Origin: JAPPHA01 sp964291635
GTDB lineage: Bacteria; Pseudomonadota; Alphaproteobacteria; Rhodobacterales; Rhodobacteraceae
Direction of reading: 5' to 3'
Assembly: GCA_964291635.2 (NCBI GenBank)
Contig: OZ219892.1
Span: forward strand, 248,001-312,000
Length of the DNA: 64,000 nucleotides
Position numbers and translations under genes: made by a program. Below the pieces are notes generated by a model, which made no database searches, was not told the DNA's origin, and saw only the letters and a list, made by a program, of their open reading frames with translations. The stretch's first letter is position 1. Each line of letters opens with the position of its first letter. Below are positions 8,014-16,741 of the stretch, one piece after another.

Positions 8014-10161
8014 TCAGCCGGGCCCTTCCTTCCGGCTCTCCTGGATCAGCTTGAGAATTCCTCTCGCTGCCTCGGGAATATTGGTTCCGGGCCCGAAGAC
8101 TGCCCTGACCCCGTGTTCTTCAAGAAAGCCATAATCCTTTTGGGGGATCACGCCGCCACAAACAACAAGGATGTCATCTGCATCCCGTTCACGAAGCTCC
8201 CGTACCAGTTCAGGCGCCAAAGTCTTGTGTGCCGCCGCCTGCGACGAGACGCCGATCACGTGAACATCGTTGTCAATGGCATCTTCGGCCGCTTCGGCGG
8301 GCGTTTGAAACAGGGGACCGACATCGACGTCGAAACCGATGTCGGCAAATGCCGTTGCGATCACCTTTGCGCCCCGGTCATGTCCATCCTGCCCCAATTT
8401 GACAACCAGCATTCGAGGGCGGCGGCCCTCGCATTCGGAAAATCCGTCAACTTCGGAACGGATTCTGTCGAATCCCTCGTCCCCGCCGTGGGCACGTCCG
8501 TAAACCCCCGTCACCGTCTTCACATGAGCCCTGTATCGCCCGAATGCATCTTCCATCGCTCGTGAAATCTCTCCGACGGTTGCACGGCTGCGGGCCGCAT
8601 CGATCGCCAGGGCCAACAGGTTGCCATTCCCGGTCGAAGCGCAGTTGCACAAGGCGTCCAGGGCAGCCCGGCACACATCGTCGTCGCGCTTTTCGCGGAC
8701 TCCCTGGAGCCGCATGATCTGCGCGTTCCGAACTGCAGAATTGTCGATTTCCCGGTATTCGATTTCCGGTTCCGTATCCAGCCTGAAACGATTGACACCA
8801 ACGATCACCTCAGCGCCTCGGTCAATTCCTGCCTGACGCCGGGCAGCGGCTGCCTCGATGTGCATTTTCGGGGTTCCATCCATCACGGCCTGTGTCATGC
8901 CGCCCTGATCGTCGATTTCACGGATGATCTTCCTTGCCTCGCCGGCAAGTTCGGCAGTCAGTGATTCGACGTAGTACGACCCGGCAAGCGGATCGACGAC
9001 ATTCGGTATTCCGGTCTCGTGCTGCAGGATCAACTGGGTGTTTCGCGCTATTCTGGCGCTTCCCTCGGTCGGCAGGGCAATGGCTTCGTCGAAACTGTTG
9101 GTGTGCAGCGACTGGGTCCCTCCAAGGACAGCCGACAGCGCCTCGTAAGCAGTGCGGACAATGTTGTTGTACGGATCCTGTTCCTGGAGAGAAACGCCGG
9201 ATGTCTGGCAATGCGTTCGCAACATCAATGACCGCGGATTTCGCGGATTGAATTCGCTCATGATTTCCGACCAGAGCAAACGGGCCGCCCTGAGCTTGGC
9301 CACCTCCATGAAAAAGTTCATGCCGATGGCGAAGAAGAAAGACAGCCTTCCAGCGAACCTATCGACGTCCAGACCTCGTGACAGCGCAGCCTTGACGTAT
9401 TCCTTGCCGTCCGCGAGCGTGAATGCGAGTTCCTGCGTCAATGTCGCTCCGGCTTCCTGCATGTGGTAGCCGGAAATCGAAATCGAATTGAATCGCGGCA
9501 TGTGTTTCGATGTGAATTCAATGATGTCGGCCACGATTCGCATGGATGGTTCAGGCGGATAGATGAACGTATTTCGCACCATGAACTCTTTCAGGATATC
9601 GTTCTGAATGGTCCCCGAAAGCTTGTCCCGGGAAACTCCCTGTTCCTCGCCCGCCACGATGAACGACGCCAGCACCGGGATGACCGCGCCGTTCATTGTC
9701 ATGGAGACCGATACCGAACCCAGGGGAATACCGTCAAAGAGGACATTCATGTCCTCGACACTGTCGATGGCAACGCCGGCCTTGCCCACATCACCGACGA
9801 CTCGGGGATGGTCACTGTCGTAGCCCCGGTGCGTTGCGAGATCGAAAGCCACCGAAATCCCCTGTTGGCCCGAAGCAAGGTTGTCGCGATAGAAGGTGTT
9901 CGATTCTTCCGCGGTCGAAAATCCTGCATACTGGCGGATGGTCCACGGTCGCCCGGCATACATGGTCGCCCGGGGGCCTCGAACGAACGGGCTGATGCCC
10001 GGAAGGCTGTCGACATGGTCGATTCCGTCAAGATCCTCCCGGGTATAGAGCGGTTTGACGCCGATTCCTTCGGGTGTCCGCCAGATCAGGTCGTCCGGTT
10101 TCCTGTTCCCGAGTTCATTTGACGCCAATTGCTCCCAAGCCTTCAATCCTGAATGATCCAT
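8014..10161 (-). CDS. mcmA: Methylmalonyl-CoA mutase (single-chain)
   Basis: 715 residues with both parts of the catalytic chain: an N-terminal TIM barrel (RGPRATMYAGRPWTIRQYAG, AFDLATHRGYDSDHP) and a C-terminal cobalamin-binding domain with the GQDGHDRG (DxHxxG) motif, histidine near residue 594. It isomerises (R)-methylmalonyl-CoA to succinyl-CoA using adenosylcobalamin. The ATG at 10161 follows CAGGGAG by 12 bases; an in-frame TTG at 10182 is less likely. It heads the operon mcm-prpE-cdd-deoB. No cobalamin riboswitch was recognised upstream, where the divergent DUF4174 gene begins 93 bases away. Neither the epimerase nor the MeaB-type chaperone is in the window. Confidence 0.95.
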   Translation of the reverse strand: MDHSGLKAWEQLASNELGNRKPDDLIWRTPEGIGVKPLYTREDLDGIDHVDSLPGISPFVRGPRATMYAGRPWTIRQYAGFSTAEESNTFYRDNLASGQQGISVAFDLATHRGYDSDHPRVVGDVGKAGVAIDSVEDMNVLFDGIPLGSVSVSMTMNGAVIPVLASFIVAGEEQGVSRDKLSGTIQNDILKEFMVRNTFIYPPEPSMRIVADIIEFTSKHMPRFNSISISGYHMQEAGATLTQELAFTLADGKEYVKAALSRGLDVDRFAGRLSFFFAIGMNFFMEVAKLRAARLLWSEIMSEFNPRNPRSLMLRTHCQTSGVSLQEQDPYNNIVRTAYEALSAVLGGTQSLHTNSFDEAIALPTEGSARIARNTQLILQHETGIPNVVDPLAGSYYVESLTAELAGEARKIIREIDDQGGMTQAVMDGTPKMHIEAAAARRQAGIDRGAEVIVGVNRFRLDTEPEIEYREIDNSAVRNAQIMRLQGVREKRDDDVCRAALDALCNCASTGNGNLLALAIDAARSRATVGEISRAMEDAFGRYRAHVKTVTGVYGRAHGGDEGFDRIRSEVDGFSECEGRRPRMLVVKLGQDGHDRGAKVIATAFADIGFDVDVGPLFQTPAEAAEDAIDNDVHVIGVSSQAAAHKTLAPELVRELRERDADDILVVCGGVIPQKDYGFLEEHGVRAVFGPGTNIPEAARGILKLIQESRKEGPG

Positions 10162-10254
10162 TGCTACTGTGACTCCCTGCAAGCAAACTCGGATTCACGT
10201 GACTACTCAGAAAACGGATGCCACATGCGCCACAGTATGACAAAATGCACTGTC

Positions 10255-10674
10255 ATGAAAACGCTTCACCTTGGATTGGTTGCCGCGATTTCTACGGCCT
10301 TGGTTGCGCACGCTTCGAGCGACTCCATTTTTCACGAATCCGAAGCGTCGGATTTGTCGGATTTCCTTTGGAAAAACCGCCCGATCGTGGTTTTTTCCGA
10401 CAGTCCGAATGATCCGAATTACATTCGGCAACTGGAATTGCTTCACGAGCGCACCGAGGACCTTGAAGAACGCGACGTCGTCGTCCTGACAGACACTGAT
10501 CCTTCGGCCTCCGGCCCGCTTCGCAAGCAACTCCGCCCGCGCGGGTTCATGCTGGTGATCATCGGCAAGGACGGAGAAGTCAAACTTCGCAAGCCCTTCC
10601 CGTGGTCGGTTCGCGAAATCTCGAGGGCGATCGACAAAATGCCGTTGCGCCAGCAGGAAGTCCTGAACCGTTGA
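10255..10674 (+). CDS. DUF4174-family exported protein
   Basis: 139 residues. The N-terminus MKTLHLGLVAAISTALVAHA reads as a signal peptide. The rest (NRPIVVFSDSPNDPNYIRQL, a thioredoxin-like beta strand pattern, RGFMLVIIGKDGEVKLRKP, ending with EISRAIDKMPLRQQE) matches DUF4174, a periplasmic thioredoxin-fold family common in alphaproteobacteria but without the CxxC redox pair. The function is unknown. The gene is divergent from the mutase and convergent with pccA, ten bases from its stop. Confidence 0.8.
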   Translation: MKTLHLGLVAAISTALVAHASSDSIFHESEASDLSDFLWKNRPIVVFSDSPNDPNYIRQLELLHERTEDLEERDVVVLTDTDPSASGPLRKQLRPRGFMLVIIGKDGEVKLRKPFPWSVREISRAIDKMPLRQQEVLNR

Positions 10675-10683
10675 CACCGGACC

Positions 10684-12699
10684 TCAGGTCTTGTCGTCAG
10701 CCTCGTCCTGTTCGAACGTCATGATGACATCATCGACCGCGAGGTTGTCTCCGACACCGACGAGGATTCTGTCCACCCGCCTCCCCATTTCGGCCCTGAG
10801 CAGGTTTTCCATCTTCATCGCCTCGACGGTGCAAAGCGCCTGCCCGTCCTCGACCTCGTCGCCTTCCTTGACGTGAAGCGCGACCACCAGGCCCGGCATC
10901 GGGCACAGCAAGGCTTCGGACGTATCACTCTCGGGCTTTTCGATCATGAATTCCGAGAGTTCAAAATGACGCGGCGTCCGCACGTAAACGTCCAACCTTG
11001 CTCCACGATAGTGAATACGAAATCCGCTTGCCGTGTTCCGGGCTTGCAGAATGATCCGCTCGTCGTTGATACGGACTTCCACGATACGGTGCCCTGGTGT
11101 CCACGGAGACTCGATGCGATACGTCTCGCCGTCCGCGAACGCGACGGTCGTACCCGACGCGTCAGACGTGGTCTCAACCGGGAAATCTTGCCCGCACAGG
11201 CTGACGAACCAGGACGTGCCGACCACCCGCGCATGGTGCGACATCCGGCCGGAAATTCGTGAATCACGGATTTCCCGTACCCGGTACATTGCAACTGACA
11301 CCGCGGCCAATCTACGACGGTCGATTTCGTCGAGTTCAACCCCGTTGAACCCGTCCGGAAAGTTTTCGTCGATAAAACTCGTTGTCGCGTCCCCGGACAC
11401 GTACTCGTGGTGTCCCATCACTGCCAGGAGGAACGGCAGGTTGTTGCCCACACCCTCCAGTTCGAACGCTTCAAGGGCATCGCGCATGCGGGGGATCGCC
11501 GTATCCCGGTCCTTGCCGTGCACGCACAGTTTGGCAATCATCGGGTCATAGTGGATCGAGATTTCGTCGCCTTCACTGACGCCCGTATCGACCCGGACCA
11601 TGCCCTCCTCTTCGGGCGGAGGCCTGTAGCGGATCAACCGCCCCACCGACGGCAAAAAACCCCGATACGGATCTTCCGCGTAAATCCTGCATTCGATCGC
11701 CCACCCGTTGATCGAAATGTCGTCCTGGGTCACGGAAAGCGGTCGATCAGCTGCAACGTTGATCATTTCTTCGACCAGGTCGATTCCGGTGGTAAGTTCC
11801 GTTACCGGATGTTCAACCTGAAGACGCGTATTCATTTCCAGGAAGTAGAAGTTGCGATCCTTGTCGACAATGAACTCGACCGTGCCCGCACTCCGGTAAC
11901 CGACGGCCCTCGCCAGGGCGACGGCCTGTTCTCCCATGTATTTCCGTGTCCGGGCGTCCAGGAACGGGGACGGCGCCTCCTCGACGACCTTTTGATTTCG
12001 CCGCTGGATCGAACACTCCCGTTCGTTGAGGTAAACGCAGTTTCCGTGGGCGTCCGCCAGCACCTGGATTTCGATGTGGCGCGGCGATTCGACGAATTTC
12101 TCGACAAAAAGCCGATCATCGCCGAATGACGACAGTGATTCGGATGCGGCCATGCCGAAGCCCTGCCTGACGTCATCATCGTTCCACGCGATTCTCATTC
12201 CCTTGCCTCCGCCGCCGGCGGAAGCCTTGATCATGACCGGGTATCCGATCGTACGCGCGATCGTGACCGCCTCGTCAGGGCCGATCACGAGTTCGGTGCC
12301 CCCGGGAACCGTATAAACTCCGGCGTCGGTTGCGATTTTCTTTGCGGCGATCTTGTCGCCCATCGCGGCAATCGCACTGACCGGCGGACCGATAAACGTG
12401 ATTCCTGCCGTTGAAAGAGCGGCGGCGAATTCCCGATTTTCAGACAGGAAACCGTAACCCGGATGCACGGCATCTGCCCCCGATTCTTTTACCGCTTTCA
12501 GGACCCTGTCGATATCGATGTACGATTCCGCGGCCGGTGGCGGTCCGATGTGCTCGGCTTCGTCAGCCATGCGAACATGCAATGATTCCCGGTCGGCATC
12601 CGAATAAACCGCAACGGTTCGAATACCCATTCGCCGCGCCGTCTTGATGACCCGGCATGCGATTTCGCCGCGATTCGCAATCAGGATTTTTCTAAACAT
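10684..12699 (-). CDS. pccA: Propionyl-CoA carboxylase alpha (biotin carboxylase/carrier) subunit
   Basis: 671 residues. The biotin carboxylase domain (about 1-450) begins MFRKILIANRGEIACRV and includes the glycine-rich ATP-grasp loop ASAGGGGKGMR and RDCS-like ECSIQRRNQK. A linker domain follows, then a C-terminal biotinyl carrier domain with AMKM, biotin-accepting lysine near residue 629. With PccB it carboxylates propionyl-CoA to (S)-methylmalonyl-CoA. It is separated from pccB by a 916-base stretch containing a small lipoprotein gene. RBS GGGACTCCTCC on the complementary strand gives a purine-rich site just before the ATG. Confidence 0.95.
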   Translation of the reverse strand: MFRKILIANRGEIACRVIKTARRMGIRTVAVYSDADRESLHVRMADEAEHIGPPPAAESYIDIDRVLKAVKESGADAVHPGYGFLSENREFAAALSTAGITFIGPPVSAIAAMGDKIAAKKIATDAGVYTVPGGTELVIGPDEAVTIARTIGYPVMIKASAGGGGKGMRIAWNDDDVRQGFGMAASESLSSFGDDRLFVEKFVESPRHIEIQVLADAHGNCVYLNERECSIQRRNQKVVEEAPSPFLDARTRKYMGEQAVALARAVGYRSAGTVEFIVDKDRNFYFLEMNTRLQVEHPVTELTTGIDLVEEMINVAADRPLSVTQDDISINGWAIECRIYAEDPYRGFLPSVGRLIRYRPPPEEEGMVRVDTGVSEGDEISIHYDPMIAKLCVHGKDRDTAIPRMRDALEAFELEGVGNNLPFLLAVMGHHEYVSGDATTSFIDENFPDGFNGVELDEIDRRRLAAVSVAMYRVREIRDSRISGRMSHHARVVGTSWFVSLCGQDFPVETTSDASGTTVAFADGETYRIESPWTPGHRIVEVRINDERIILQARNTASGFRIHYRGARLDVYVRTPRHFELSEFMIEKPESDTSEALLCPMPGLVVALHVKEGDEVEDGQALCTVEAMKMENLLRAEMGRRVDRILVGVGDNLAVDDVIMTFEQDEADDKT

Positions 12700-12928
12700 G
12701 GAGGAGTCCCGTTGCTTCCCCGTATAGGCAACTCCCCGGGTTTACCCGGCCGTTCAGGGCGGACAGCGGAACACCCGGGATTTCCGGGAGCCCGATTTCC
12801 TTGATTATCTTGCAGTCCGGGCAGACGAATGTCGTCAATAGTAAACCGACGCTCGCGTTGACGTCCGGCAGGAGAACCCGACGCCCCATCTAAATTTCCG
12901 GGCAGATTTGTACCAACATAACGTTATG

Positions 12929-12956
12929 ACCGGGGCGGTTTTCACCGACCCCGGCC
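12929..12956 (-). terminator. GC-rich hairpin after the small lipoprotein gene
   Basis: An inverted repeat CCGGGG(C)GGT / ACC(GA)CCCCGG with a four-base loop lies about 30 bases past the lipoprotein stop codon. There is no clear U-run, so this may be a factor-assisted terminator or a transcript-stabilising hairpin. Confidence 0.4.
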
Positions 12957-12985
12957 ATGAAAATCACGAGAAATAGGTAATTAAT

Positions 12986-13138
12986 CTACGCCTTTCCCAT
13001 GGATTCTTCTTCCATGACCATGTCTTCCATGGCGTCTTCCATCTCCATCTCCATCTCCATTTCCTCTTCCGCGACCTGACCACAGGCGGCAAGGCCGAGT
13101 AAGAGAATTGCAGCGGCCACAATCTTTACCGTGTTCAT
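12986..13138 (-). CDS. Tiny acidic lipoprotein with Met/Glu repeats
   Basis: 50 residues. A classic lipoprotein signal, MNTVKIVAAAILLLGLAACG with lipobox LAAC (cysteine at residue 19), is followed by only about 30 residues built from Glu, Met and Asp (repeated ME pairs). The ribosome site AGGAGA lies six bases before the ATG at 13138, supporting a real gene. It would be exported and lipid-anchored in the envelope. Similar short acidic lipoproteins occur in alphaproteobacteria; their role is unknown. It sits between pccB and pccA in the same orientation. The DNA is a run of CATCTC-type repeats, so length may vary between strains. Confidence 0.65.
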   Translation of the reverse strand: MNTVKIVAAAILLLGLAACGQVAEEEMEMEMEMEDAMEDMVMEEESMGKA

Positions 13139-13615
13139 TGTCTCTTCTCCTGATGGTGCCGGGACGATAGCGCAATTGACCCGGCTGGGATTACCGCCAA
13201 TGTGCGGTGTCTTGCCTCTTAGCACATCTTGCTGACCATAAAAACACGATGTTGTCAATTTCGGCGGATTTCGGTGTCGTTTGCCGGGTTTCGGTTGACC
13301 AGCGGCCGCGCGTCAACTCGGGACCTGCCGGATTGACCGTCCGAAAGGGACAGCATCTTTGACGATGAATCCGTACCTCCGGCATCCAGCGCCCGGAATT
13401 TCCAGGTATGGCCATGACCCTGGATCCGGCTTGCAGGTTCAGGGGGCAGGCAAACGATCCTGATGATTTGTCGGCTTGAATCCCTTGAATGGCTTCGCTT
13501 GCGGATCCGGGTTCAGTCATCAGACAGATCTGACATTTCTGCCGGACCGGGCCGAAATTCGCCTGCCGCGCTCGCTGATTGCGCCCCAGCAACTCTCCCA
13601 AACGAAACGCCAGGA
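13139..13615. other. Intergenic between pccB and lipoprotein gene
   Basis: About 475 bases. No convincing coding frame on either strand; the minus-strand frame at 13191-13601 has no family resemblance. Promoter for the lipoprotein gene and possibly pccA expected here. Confidence 0.45.
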
Positions 13616-15148
13616 TTATAGCGGCAGGTTGTCATGTTTTTTTCTCGGGTTTTTGAGAGTCTTGCCACGGAGCGCGGCAAATGCGCGGCAAACCCGCATA
13701 CGGGTGTTCCCCGGTGTGATGACTTCGTCGATAAATCCCTTTTCCGCTGCCACGAAAGGATTGGCGAATCGCGTTTCATAGTCAGACGTGTGCTTGGCGA
13801 TCGCTTCCCGGTTTCCCGCCTCGGAACGGTACAGGATTTCAACGGCTCCCTTTGCCCCCATGACGGCGATTTCCGCCGTCGGCCACGCGTAGTTGATATC
13901 TCCCCTGAGATGTTTTGAAGCCATGACGTCATAGGCTCCGCCATAGGCCTTGCGCGTAATGACCGTCACCTTGGGCACGGTCGCCTCTCCGAATGCAAAC
14001 AGCAACTTGGCACCGTGCTTGATCACGCCGCCATACTCCTGCGCCGTGCCCGGCAAGAAGCCGGGAACGTCGACGAATGTCAGGATAGGAATACCGAAGG
14101 CGTCGCAGAATCGAACGAATCGTGCGGCTTTTCGCGACGACTCGATATCCAGGCACCCGGCGAGAATCATCGGCTGGTTTGCCACGACTCCGACCGTGGA
14201 TCCTTCGAGCCGGATAAACCCCACGATGATATTCCTGGCAAATTCCCCCTGAATCTCGAAGAAAAATCGTTCATCCGCAATACTTTGGACCAGTTCCTTC
14301 ATGTCGTACGGAGCATTCGGGCTGTCAGGAATCAGGGATTCAAGTGCCGGGACTTCCCTTCCAGGGTCATCATCGAAATCACGAACCGGCGGCCCCTGGC
14401 GGTTGTTGAGAGGGAGAAAATCGAAGAACCGCCGGATTTCCATCAGCGTTTCAAGGTCGTTGTCAAATGCGCCGTCCGCGACTCCGGATTTTTCCGTATG
14501 GGTTTTCGCCCCTCCAAGTTCCTCTGCGGTTACGATTTCATTGGTCACCGTCCTGACGACATCTGGTCCGGTAACAAACATGTAGGAACTGTCTCTGACC
14601 ATAAAGATAAAATCAGTCATCGCCGGTGAATACACGGCGCCCCCTGCACATGGTCCCATGATGACGCTGATCTGGGGAATGACTCCCGAAGCGAGGATAT
14701 TGTTCTGAAACACGTCAGCGTAGCCTGCGAGTGACGCGACTCCTTCCTGGATCCGGGCACCGCCCGAGTCATTCAATCCGATCACGGGAGCGCCGTTTCG
14801 CAACGCCATTTCCTGGATCTTGCAGATCTTCGCGGCATGGGTTTCCGATAGCGAGCCTCCGAAAACCGTGAAATCCTGCGAAAAAACATAAACCTGTCGA
14901 CCGTTTATTGTTCCCCAGCCGGTGACGACCCCGTCTCCCGGGTAATGCACCTTGTCCATTCCGAATTCCGTGCAGCGATGGGTAACGTACATGTCGAATT
15001 CTTCAAATGAATCTTCATCGAGAAGGATCTCGAGGCGTTCGCGTGCAGTCAGCTTGCCCTTCGCATGCTGGCCGTCGATACGCCCCTGCCCACCTCCCAG
15101 TCGGGCGGCGTTCCGGCGGCTCTCAAGTTCCGCAACGATGCTGTGCAT
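13616..15148 (-). CDS. pccB: Propionyl-CoA carboxylase beta (carboxyltransferase) subunit
   Basis: 510 residues, family-typical. It starts MHSIVAELESRRNAARLGGG after GGAG; carboxyltransferase landmarks include KLTARERLEILLDEDSFEE, VTGWGTINGRQVYVFSQDFTVFGGSL, the acyl-CoA oxyanion region GPCAGGAVYSPA and the C-terminal KAYGGAYDVM. It transfers the carboxyl group from PccA biotin to propionyl-CoA. It sits upstream of pccA on the same strand but the 900-base gap makes direct co-transcription uncertain. Confidence 0.95.
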   Translation of the reverse strand: MHSIVAELESRRNAARLGGGQGRIDGQHAKGKLTARERLEILLDEDSFEEFDMYVTHRCTEFGMDKVHYPGDGVVTGWGTINGRQVYVFSQDFTVFGGSLSETHAAKICKIQEMALRNGAPVIGLNDSGGARIQEGVASLAGYADVFQNNILASGVIPQISVIMGPCAGGAVYSPAMTDFIFMVRDSSYMFVTGPDVVRTVTNEIVTAEELGGAKTHTEKSGVADGAFDNDLETLMEIRRFFDFLPLNNRQGPPVRDFDDDPGREVPALESLIPDSPNAPYDMKELVQSIADERFFFEIQGEFARNIIVGFIRLEGSTVGVVANQPMILAGCLDIESSRKAARFVRFCDAFGIPILTFVDVPGFLPGTAQEYGGVIKHGAKLLFAFGEATVPKVTVITRKAYGGAYDVMASKHLRGDINYAWPTAEIAVMGAKGAVEILYRSEAGNREAIAKHTSDYETRFANPFVAAEKGFIDEVITPGNTRMRVCRAFAALRGKTLKNPRKKHDNLPL

Positions 15149-15240
15149 GTCTAAGTCTCCGATTCCCCATTTGCGGAAGCTTCCCGTAAAATGCCGGTCA
15201 CGGCGACCGGGCAAGCCAGTGTTGATGTCCCTTGGTCAAA

Positions 15241-15745
15241 TCAAACTGCGGCATATTCGGATACATCCAATTGCGGGTCAATTCCTTCGGCCGTGATTAT
15301 CGTGCGCCTGCCACAGTTCCCGGCTTTTCCCGTGTACCATTCCGTGCCACGAAGGATGTCGACATTCCCCATATCTGGGACATCGGCGGCATGCAGGGTC
15401 TCGGCAGCGCCGTTCAAGAACGCAGACAACGGCAACACCCGGAATCACGGTTTCCGGAAGCCACGGTTCGGCAAGACGATCACATATAGGTGCGAGTCAA
15501 CGACGCCCCGGAAAAACTCGACGCAAGGGTTCAAGTTCGTCGTCGACGCGTTCCTGCAGCCCTTCGGGAAGCGCAAAATCACTGATCCGCCAGGATTCGC
15601 CATTGGCTCCTCCCTGCAGGACAGATTCGGGTTGATTCCGGCTGGGGACAAGATGTCCCAGGAGGAACATCGGACGAACAACCGGTTCAATTTGGCTCAG
15701 GCGGCCCGTTTTCTGCTCGGCCTGATTCTCTGGAACCAGGAGCAA
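15241..15745 (-). pseudogene. Possible degraded gene, unrecognised
   Basis: Between pccB and the cupin gene, successive minus-strand frames give gene-like segments that do not join: GESWRISDFALPEGLQERV then DDELEP in one frame, DSHLYVIVLPNRGFRKP in the next, and GTEWYTGKAGNCGRRTIIT in the third. The first resembles the start of small membrane-associated proteins that begin with a LPE..Q..L..ELEPGE motif, but this is a weak impression. The region is read as a frameshifted relic or as non-coding DNA. Confidence 0.25.
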
Positions 15746-15802
15746 AGGGAGTTCGTTGCATCACCGAGGAGAGGGTGCCGACAGCTTAGAGCGGACGGTC
15801 GC

Positions 15803-16360
15803 CTACTCTGCTGCCGGTGCCTGAACTGCGCCCTTGGCAAATGAAGGCTGCAGGGTCTCTGCCCAGACACAGTGGCCAACGTTATGGGCGCCCAGGACGA
15901 CAAGGAGAACCGCCTCCGCCTCCGTAACATTACGGAATCCTCGCAGGACACCGTCCGGCACAACCATCCCGTCAAAGGGCTCAAGCACAACCGAGTGTTC
16001 GCCTTCGTCGCCCCAGTAGATCTCCCACTGCCCCGTGAGTGCAATGAATGTCTCCTCCGACCCGTGGCTGTGCAAAGCGGCGCCGTTGCCGGATGCCGCC
16101 TTCACGAAATCAATATGGTAGTTTTCAGCCTGCTCGACGGCGGTGCCCTCGAGTTGTTCTTCTTCCGGGCCACTACCGAGCGCACTGAAAAGGGTTCGGA
16201 CGTGTCCGGGCACGGAGCAATCAAGATATGCGTTCGGAGACGGGACCAGTTCACTAAATCGCCAGACACGGCCTTCCATTTCCGCCGGTGAAATTTTTTT
16301 CGATTTACCGAACCACGCTCCAATCCTGGCATCGAATTTCACATCGCGTTCGTTTCTCAT
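15803..16360 (-). CDS. Cupin-domain protein
   Basis: 185 residues. A single cupin fold is indicated by ALHSHGSEETFIALTGQWEI (metal-binding HxH and E, cupin motif 1) and the later PDGVLRGFRNVTEAEAVLL (motif 2, with the usual His replaced by Arg or Asn). Such proteins are often metal-dependent isomerases, dioxygenases or sensors. The start ATG at 16360 follows AGGGAGAACAGCC; the longer frame to 16486 is unlikely. It stands alone between pccB and a divergent transporter gene. Specific substrate unknown. Confidence 0.75.
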   Translation of the reverse strand: MRNERDVKFDARIGAWFGKSKKISPAEMEGRVWRFSELVPSPNAYLDCSVPGHVRTLFSALGSGPEEEQLEGTAVEQAENYHIDFVKAASGNGAALHSHGSEETFIALTGQWEIYWGDEGEHSVVLEPFDGMVVPDGVLRGFRNVTEAEAVLLVVLGAHNVGHCVWAETLQPSFAKGAVQAPAAE

Positions 16361-16741
16361 GGCTGTTCTCCCTGTTCCGCAACTCCCCGTTCGGCCAAGC
16401 TGGAAATCGGCATCTAATCCACAGTTCCAGCGCGGCATCACATTCTTATTGATTCCAGGGTTGCATCCCAAGATCCTTTGTTTCAAGCGGCCGCTGCCTG
16501 CCGCGTGTTCCCGTGCACGAGGTCAACGCACATTCTTACTGCCTACAGCCTGCACAAACCAACGAAGTACATCTGAAAAAACCCAGCGCATTCGATCCGC
16601 CTCTGACTCCTTGAAATGAATTCGGTTTCCTCGCCCAGGTTCAAATCACGAATCGGTTGTCCGATTTTTCTTGCAAAAAACGCAGTTGGAAGGGATTGGC
16701 GATTCTACGAGGATGGGCGTCGGTTTCCGTAGACAGAAACC

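Noticed and set aside
8014..10254. Cobalamin riboswitch ahead of the mutase gene
   Set aside because: Only 93 bases separate it from the divergent DUF4174 gene and no B12-box-like sequence was recognised.
12692..12889. 65-residue minus frame with a CPDC motif overlapping the pccA start
   Set aside because: Only a single Cys pair, no ribosome site seen and overlap with pccA; not convincing as a gene.
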